Both the position numbers and the translations under genes were made by a program. Shown in pieces: positions 58,396-64,000 of a stretch of 64,000 nt of DNA (positions are counted from its first letter, which is position 1; each line of letters opens with the position of its first letter). The DNA is from Silene conica. Taxonomy: Eukaryota > Streptophyta > Magnoliopsida > Caryophyllales > Caryophyllaceae. The notes below the pieces were generated by a model. It saw nothing but the letters and a program-made list of their open reading frames with translations. It ran no database searches and was not told where the DNA came from. The stretch covers positions 15,001 through 79,000 of the forward strand of contig CM055311.2 in assembly GCA_029255685.2 (NCBI GenBank), read 5' to 3'.

Positions 58396-59313
58396 ATGAC
58401 TGATCCAAATGCAACTTCGGGCCCTAGCGCCACCCTCACTAGGGAGTCGTGGTTGCGCTGTTTTATAGACCACGTCTCCTACAATCAGAACTCTCGCCTT
58501 AAGAATTATGGGAGTAACTTTACCGATTGGGAGGCAGCATTACGGAATGCTGCCATTGCTGACGGTAAATTAAAGTATTTGGTTGAGCCAGTACCGGCTG
58601 AACCAACTATTAGGACTGGAGCCCAACGAACTGCATATGATGAGTTCGTTCGTGAAGCTGGTGTGATTAAGAACGTACTTATTTGTGCAATGGAAAGCAA
58701 TTTGCAGCGCCGCTTCATTTCACAAGGTGCGAATAAGATTTTCACCACCCTTACCAATGAATTCTCACAAGCTCCGAGAATCATGAGATATGACGCAGCA
58801 GTCCTCTTCTTCGAAGCTAAACTGTCCAAGGGCTAAGCTGTTAGCCCACACATCCTCAAGATGATTGAGAATGTGGAAGTTCTGGAGTCTCTCGGTTGCA
58901 AGATTGAGGAGTCAATCATTTTAGACCAAATCTTACACTCTCTTCATGATGGGTTCACCCAATGTAGGGTGAATTATAACATGAATGACATGAAGAAAAG
59001 TCTTCATGAGCTCCACTCTCAGCTCGTGCAAGCTGAGAAGGATCTCAATTTGAGTGGGAGTGCTAAAAAGGACGTCCTTGTCCTACAAGCTAATTGGAAG
59101 GGAAAGGGAAACGCAAAGGCTCCCTTAAATGTTAAGAAGCCTCAGTTCTAAAGTAAGCAGCCGAAGCCCAAGAGTGGACCTGGTGAGACTAGTAACTCAA
59201 AGGCCAAAACTAAGAGCAAAGGGAAAGAGGGAAAGTGCCACCATTGCCACGAGTCTGGGCATTGGAAAAGGAACTGCCCTAAGTACCTCGAGGATATCAA
59301 GGCTGGACGAGTG
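58396..59313 (+). pseudogene. Copia-5 gag
   Basis: ATG at 58396; capsid-like domain with RESWLRCFIDHV, GSNFTDWEAALRNAA, VIKNVLICAMESNLQRRF and FSQAPRIMRYDAA, then TAA at 58834-58836 where Gln is expected. Further on come SPHILKMIENVEVLESLG, ILDQILHSLHDGF, a basic stretch with a second TAA at 59149-59151, and zinc knuckle CHHCHESGHWKRNC. The gag-protease join keeps the G|GT sequence (ACAG-GTATATC, about 59323) that serves as donor in the gag-only elements. Confidence 0.9.
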
Positions 59314-60466
59314 ACAGCCACAGGTATATCATCATTTATTCATATGATTGAAATAAACCATGCAAGTTCAGCAACATGGGTATTTGATACTTGTTGTGGT
59401 CCTCACTTGTGTAATCACTTGCAGGGTTTAAGGGACGTCCCCAAACTTGAGAAAGGGGAAGTTGACCTTCGTGTTGGAAATGGAGCAAAGGTTGCAGCTG
59501 TCTCCATAGGAACTTATGTACTCAAACTACCTAGTGGTTTCGAGTTATTTTTAAATAATTGTTATTTTGTTCCTATTTTGTCGAAAAACATTATTTCTAT
59601 TTCTGTTTTGGATACAAAAGGATTTTGTTTTAATATTAAGAATAATTGTTGTACTTTTTCATTAAACGATATGATTTATGGAAAAGCTGTTTCCGTAAAC
59701 GAAATATATGTTTTAGACCAAAACATCGAGGTTTATCATGTGAATAATAAAAGGGCTAAAACAGGTGATAAAGAACAAACGTATCTATGGCATTCTCGAA
59801 TGGGACACATCAAAGAAAAAGGCGTAGAGAAACTCATTAAGAATGGGTCAATACCGCCATTTCATTACGAATCAATTGGTACGTGTGAATCATGTCTCAT
59901 CGGAAAGATGACTCGTATTTCCTTTAAAGGTATTGGAATGCGAGCTAGTGATCTTATAGGACTCATACATACAGATGTATGTGGTCATATGACAATCACA
60001 ACAAGAGACGACTATAGATATTTCATCACTTTTACGGATGATTTAAGTAGATACGGGTATGTCTATTTAATGAAACATAAAAGTGAATCCTTTGACAAGT
60101 TCAAGGAATTCCAAAATAAGGTTGAGAACCAATTGGATAGGAAGATAAAACCACTTTGAACTGATCGTGGTGGCGAGTATCTTTCGACTGAGTTTGATCA
60201 ACACCTGAAAACTGTGGTATTGTATTGCAGTTGACTCCACCTGGAACACCACAATTAAATGGTGTATCTGAACGGAGAAATCAAGCTTTATTAGGTATGG
60301 TTCGATCCATGATGAGTCACACGGTTGTGCCTGATTGATTATGGGGATTTGCTCTTCAATCGGCTGCTCTAATACTTAACCGAAGTCCGACTAAAGCAGC
60401 GGACAAGACTCCATATGAGATGTGGAAAGGAAAAGTTCATGACTTGTCCTTTATTCGGGTTTGGGG
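59314..60466 (+). pseudogene. Copia-5 protease and integrase, interrupted
   Basis: The protease active site reads FDTCCGPHLCN, with Cys in place of the Gly of DTG, which should inactivate it. Integrase shows WHSRMGHI...CESCLIGKM (HHCC), HTDVCGH, TDRGGEYL (preceded by TGA at 60157-60159) and GVSERRNQALLGMV. A frameshift near 60208 and TGA at 60336-60338 follow. The frame is cut at FIRVWG by the Gypsy-3 LTR. Confidence 0.9.
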
Positions 60467-60682
60467 TGATGAGCTATATTTTGGTCATGGTTTTCATTGC
60501 TTTTTCATCATATTTGGTCCCGATTCGACCTCGTTTTGTGTACCGTTGCTTGATTTTACGCACATTGCCTCGACTATTCCTATTCGGTTTACATTTTGTA
60601 GGTGTTGTGGCGGGAGCGAAGAAACGGGAGCAAACGAAGTCAATTTGGAGCAAATGGTGAAGATTTGTTGAGGTTTTTGGCC

Positions 60683-61130
60683 CAGGCCCTCTCAGCCGGT
60701 CACAGACCGGCGGCCGATAGGCCCGCCGAGAGGCCTGACTTGACTTTTGAGCAAAATAGAAAAAATGTTACAGATCCTTGAAGCTTTATCCTAAGCCGGT
60801 CCCCAACCGGCGGCCGGTAGGCCGGCTGGGGATCATTTCTATACTTAGCCAAATTTCGAGAAGTGTAGAATTCAAGATTTGGGCAGATTCAAGAGAAAGG
60901 TCTCCCAGCCGGTCCCCTACCGGCGACCGGTAGACCGGCTGGCTGTACCTGTACATTGAGAAAAAAAAAAGAAGAAAATCCAGAAGTTTACAAAAGGATC
61001 CTAAGGCGGTGCCAGACCGGCAGCCGGCCGGTCGGCTGAGAATCGTGCATCAAATGAAGAAAGTTCAGAAGTTCGTAACTTGACTCTTAGCCGGTCCCAT
61101 ACCAGCAGCCGGTGGACCGGCTGAGAGTCA
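60683..61130. repeat. five GC-rich hairpin repeats in Gypsy-3 U3
   Basis: Five copies of the pattern AGCCGGTCCC-n-ACCGGC-GGCCGGTAGRCCGGCT at about 60683-60740, 60790-60833, 60903-60944, 61000-61046 and 61081-61130. Each is itself an inverted repeat, and outer arms also pair; in the last copy TGACTCTTAGCCGGTCC faces GGACCGGCTGAGAGTCA. Arms differ between copies while pairing is kept. Surrounding DNA is AT-rich. Confidence 0.9.
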
Positions 61131-61150
61131 TATTTCAGAAATTCGCACAC

Positions 61151-61158
61151 TATATAAA
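61151..61158 (+). promoter_or_regulatory. TATA box of Gypsy-3 LTR
   Basis: TATATAAA in CACACTATATAAACCCGC, about 20 bp after the last hairpin. Confidence 0.7.
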
Positions 61159-62149
61159 CCCGCACTTAGTCTTTTTTCATTTACGCAACTTTCAGCTATT
61201 TTCACACATTTCTAGAGTTAATTTACTGTTCCATTGCTTAGGTTTTCTCACAAATAACTCTCCTAAAAACATTAATCTTTCCTTAGTTTTTATTTTAATC
61301 TTGTAATCCTTCATAATCATTACTTAGTCATTCTCTAGTTATTGTTCTTAACAATTGTTCTAGGGTTTTTGGTTGTATTTGGGAGCATTTGAAAGGATCT
61401 TCCATTTGTAATCAAAGTTCATGCCTTTATTCAATTTTTTGGTATAATCTTCCTAATCTTTACTTTGTTCTTACATTACTTCAAGTTTTCCTTAAATCAT
61501 TTGTTTACCCTTTGCTTGTTCATCATGTTTAGCACTTGTTTGTCTCTTGTTCACATGCTTTTCTTTACCATGAGTGAGTAGACTTATACCTAGGGTTAGG
61601 GGGGAATTTGGGTGTTGTTAGATGATAAATTTATGCTAGTTGGTAGATTAGTTGTTCTTGATAAAAGGGTTTTCTATTTGTTGCATGCTAGGTGTTTGAT
61701 GATTTGCTTCAACGAAAGTTAGGCTTTGATTTTAGCGTGACTTGCCTTTTGCGATGGTTGAGGGTTTGTCTTAGTATGTTTTATGGTTGGTTGTGGGTAT
61801 TTGTAGCGAAAGCTAGGGTATTCCGACTTAGGTTTAGTCGACTCGAGAGAAGAGACTTTCCGAGACCTTTTGCTTGAGACCAACTAGTTTCCTTCCTAGT
61901 ATTGTCACCTACCCATCTAAGTGACCCCCGACACCCTAGTTTACCTTTAGTTGATTTTTCATCTTAGCCTTTACATTTACTCTTTAGTTGTTAGTCATCT
62001 TTTCACAAACCAATCTATTACCCCGACTTAGGCTTTAATTAGAACCTAACTAATCTATTATATGTTCGACCCCGAACTTGATACTACTTGCTTTCGAGTT
62101 TACAAATGTGTTTGATGCCAGTAGTGACGGCAAAATCCGGCCATCAAAA

Positions 62150-62167
62150 TGGCGCCGTTGCCGGGGA
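62150..62167 (+). promoter_or_regulatory. Gypsy-3 primer binding site (tRNA-Asp type)
   Basis: TGGCGCCGTTGCCGGGGA, identical over 18 nt to the Gypsy-2 site, three bases after the LTR end CCATCA. Confidence 0.92.
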
Positions 62168-62337
62168 TGGTGCTAGAGATTGTTTAGTTTAGTCTTAGTT
62201 TTAGCTTTAGTTAGTTGTGCTTTCTTTGTTTTATTCAAAGCTTTGCTAGTTTGAGTGTAGAGTGGTTGGTAGGGTTGACAGCAACTAAAATTAACTTTTT
62301 CTCATTCTCTATATCTCATCGAGCTCCTCTACCTGCC
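62168..62337 (+). other. Gypsy-3 leader start, then unassigned
   Basis: T-rich leader (TTTAGTTTAGTCTTAG) to about 62275, typical after this primer site. Beyond that the sequence is not recognisable and no gag start follows. Confidence 0.5.
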
Positions 62338-62515
62338 AGTGTGGACAATAGAATCACTCCATACAGTCAGTAGGCTAAACACTAAGGAAAAGCTATGGAG
62401 GATAAGATACTATAGTAAGGCTAGCTAGTGTGGACAATAGAATCACTCTATACAGTCAGTAGGCTAAACACTAAGGAAAAGCTATTGAGGATAGGATATT
62501 GTAGTGAGGCTAGCT
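62338..62515. repeat. 89-bp tandem duplication
   Basis: Units 62338-62426 and 62427-62515 both begin AGTGTGGACAATAGAATCAC and end GGCTAGCT, with about eight differences. Confidence 0.9.
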
Positions 62516-64000
62516 ACTGTCTATGTGGGACAGATGTGGAAACCCTGCAACACTTGACAGTCCATTATCAAATATAACATTTGTTTTTCAACTATCAATA
62601 TAGTAGGCATGTTGTGCTACACTTACAGTAGTGGACTGGCATTAAGCTTCCTCTACATGACATTCAAAGGTGGAGAACTGGTATAAAAAACAATCGAAAT
62701 AAATCAAAAGATTGAAATAAACAATCTATAACTCTATAATAAAGGATATTACAACAGTCATCAAAGCCAAAACATTTGGCAGAATTATCTAGAAATCTTC
62801 CAAGACTCGTGTAAAAAAAAGAAGAGCAAAAACTTCGAAATTACCTTAACACAGCAAATTCTAGCTTTTAGCTTCTGCATTTACCTACCTACAATGTGTA
62901 GATAAAAAATATCATGAGTATCAATCGAGCTTTTATCGTGGCTTAGAAGGAAGGAGAAGCTTAACACGTTGGGATGGAATAAGTACTGTTTTCGAAACAA
63001 AAACAATAACATATTTAAGTACCTACCTGGGGTAGTAAGGTGAGTGTATGTTGGGGGTTAGGCTTTACTGCTTCTTGAGCACGAGTAACTACTTCAAAGG
63101 CCCACCTACGACACCCCTACTCCGAAAAAGCGCCTACTCTAAAGAGTGATTACCCGTCAATTGGTGATGATCCCACAAGTACCAAGCTACAAGGATCGAA
63201 GTCTTATGAATTTTAATGAATACTAAACAACTTCAGAAATTTTTGGGCGCTCTTCTTACAGAAACCTGTGAAAGTATTAGGGTATCTAATATTATTTCCG
63301 ACCCATTTTAATGAGACGATCTGCCTTCAGTCAGAGTAGTGAAGCTTCTATTGCGCCTTATTTTATTTATTACTAAGGGTTAATTTTTTATGCCCCTGAT
63401 CACGTTCTCTTCTCAATTTACTTTCTTTATTTCACCCAAACCTAAGACGCTTAAAATGCGCTTTCCTCTAACCGGGCGTAGACTTTACTATATGGGTTGA
63501 AAACGTTACAAGTAATTGAATCTTATTCATTTCCAAACTCCCACTCGGATATACTTTTGAAAATGAAGCTTTGAATTTCTCAATTAAGGTCATAAAGCAT
63601 TAACAAGATCAGCTAATAAGATAGATACGATTCATATAATTAGTTAGATCAATTGAGAAAAATCTTTCTTCTCTATTGATTATCAAATAAGACACAAGAG
63701 GCATCAAATAGCACACCTTTTGATAGTGAGATAAGGAGTCTACTTACTTCTACTTATACTTCAACAATACTGTTACAGAGACAGCCCGAGCTACTGATTT
63801 TCAACTATAGAAAAGACAAGAAGAATTAGTCAACAAAGAAAGGATAGGCCACAAAATGACTCTGGATAAAATAAAGGACAAGTAATAGCATCCTCATAGA
63901 GTAGAGGTCATCATCACAAATATTATGGTTCTTTATACGAGTTGGTAGTAGTAGCAGGAAAAGGGTCATACAAGTATACTAAGACACTCCTCTATTTAGA
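62516..64000. other. unassigned end of window
   Basis: No open frame of note, no LTR, RNA gene or transposon motif recognised. Base composition is less AT-rich than the retrotransposon leaders. Origin unknown. Confidence 0.35.

Larger units (their letters stand above)
56036..60466 (+). mobile_element. Copia-5: Ty1/copia element, 5' LTR mostly missing, cut by Gypsy-3
   Basis: Last 233 bp of an LTR related to Copia-3 (TCTTGGGTGCAATCTAAGG), primer site, leader, gag, protease and integrase. It is interrupted at 60467 inside the integrase by the Gypsy-3 LTR. Several stops (58834, 59149, 60157, 60336) and a frameshift near 60208 show it is dead. Confidence 0.9.
60467..62146 (+). repeat. Gypsy-3 5' LTR (1680 bp)
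   Basis: The left boundary is exact because Copia-5 integrase coding stops at 60466. The LTR starts TGATG and ends CATCA, a 5-bp inverted end, three bases before a tRNA-Asp-type primer site. U3 contains five large hairpins (60683-61130) upstream of a TATA box at 61151. No second LTR or coding region is in the window, so the element is cut short at the right or continues beyond it after rearrangement. Confidence 0.9.

Noticed and set aside
31362-60466. Copia-5 as the continuation of Copia-3 split by everything between
   Set aside because: Both hold the same LTR end, primer site and leader, so they are two copies, not halves of one.
62516-64000. Possible organelle-derived insert
   Set aside because: Composition differs from the flanking repeats, but I recognise no mitochondrial or plastid gene, so no claim is made.

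Overview
The window is nuclear DNA of a flowering plant, probably a eudicot. The evidence is layered Ty1/copia and Ty3/gypsy LTR retrotransposons, an L1-type LINE, a CACTA (En/Spm) transposon with spliced genes, a Helitron terminus, a Stowaway MITE, SINE-like pieces, and a short exon of a plant-type exocyst SEC8 gene. I see no complete host gene. This is a gene-poor, repeat-dense region. Species cannot be read from the sequence.

Layout. 1-2145: a SINE-like tRNA-derived piece, an unassigned stretch, then a decayed minus-strand Ty3/gypsy gag-protease fragment (Gypsy-1). 2146-5920: a minus-strand, 5'-truncated L1-type LINE with poly(A). 5921-23911: a CACTA transposon. Its TNP2 transposase is split by Copia-1 (7641-17202, target duplication GTTCA), and Copia-1 is itself split by a solo LTR (12436-14810, target duplication ATTTT). 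The second CACTA gene (19175-23084) is a 13-exon gene ending in a Ulp1/C48-type protease fold; subterminal repeats and the CACTA terminus follow. 23912-31361: Copia-2, whose 5' LTR was the target of the CACTA. 31362-32630: LTR and leader of Copia-3, inserted in the last bases of the Copia-2 3' LTR. 32631 onward: a Helitron 3' terminus lying in the Copia-3 leader. 33677-42960: Copia-4, a complete and very young gag-only element (target duplication AATAT). 42966-50914: low-repeat DNA with minus-strand exon fragments (including SEC8), a hAT-like MITE, a SINE tail and a Stowaway MITE. 50915-52940: a truncated long LTR. 52941-56035: Gypsy-2 (LTR end, tRNA-Asp-type primer site, gag, protease, start of RT). 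56036-60466: Copia-5 (LTR end to integrase). 60467-62146: a 1680-bp LTR of Gypsy-3 with its primer site, inserted in the Copia-5 integrase. 62168-64000: unassigned, with an 89-bp tandem duplication.

The most interesting system is a copia group in which two elements (Copia-2 and Copia-4) carry only gag, while two (Copia-1 and Copia-5) carry pol. They share leader blocks, and Copia-1, -2 and -4 share a noncoding domain of about 700 bp before the 3' LTR. In the gag-only elements the gag reading frame reaches a GT donor, an intron of about 90 nt, and a conserved short Lys/Glu-rich last exon. The intron appears to contain a relic of the protease active site. This suggests a non-autonomous gag-donor family using spliced gag expression. 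Other striking structures are five long GC-rich hairpins in the U3 of the Gypsy-3 LTR and a regularly spaced array of TCGATCGA palindromes in Gypsy-1.

All functional statements come from reading by eye. Homology to named families is from recognition of conserved motifs, not from a search.
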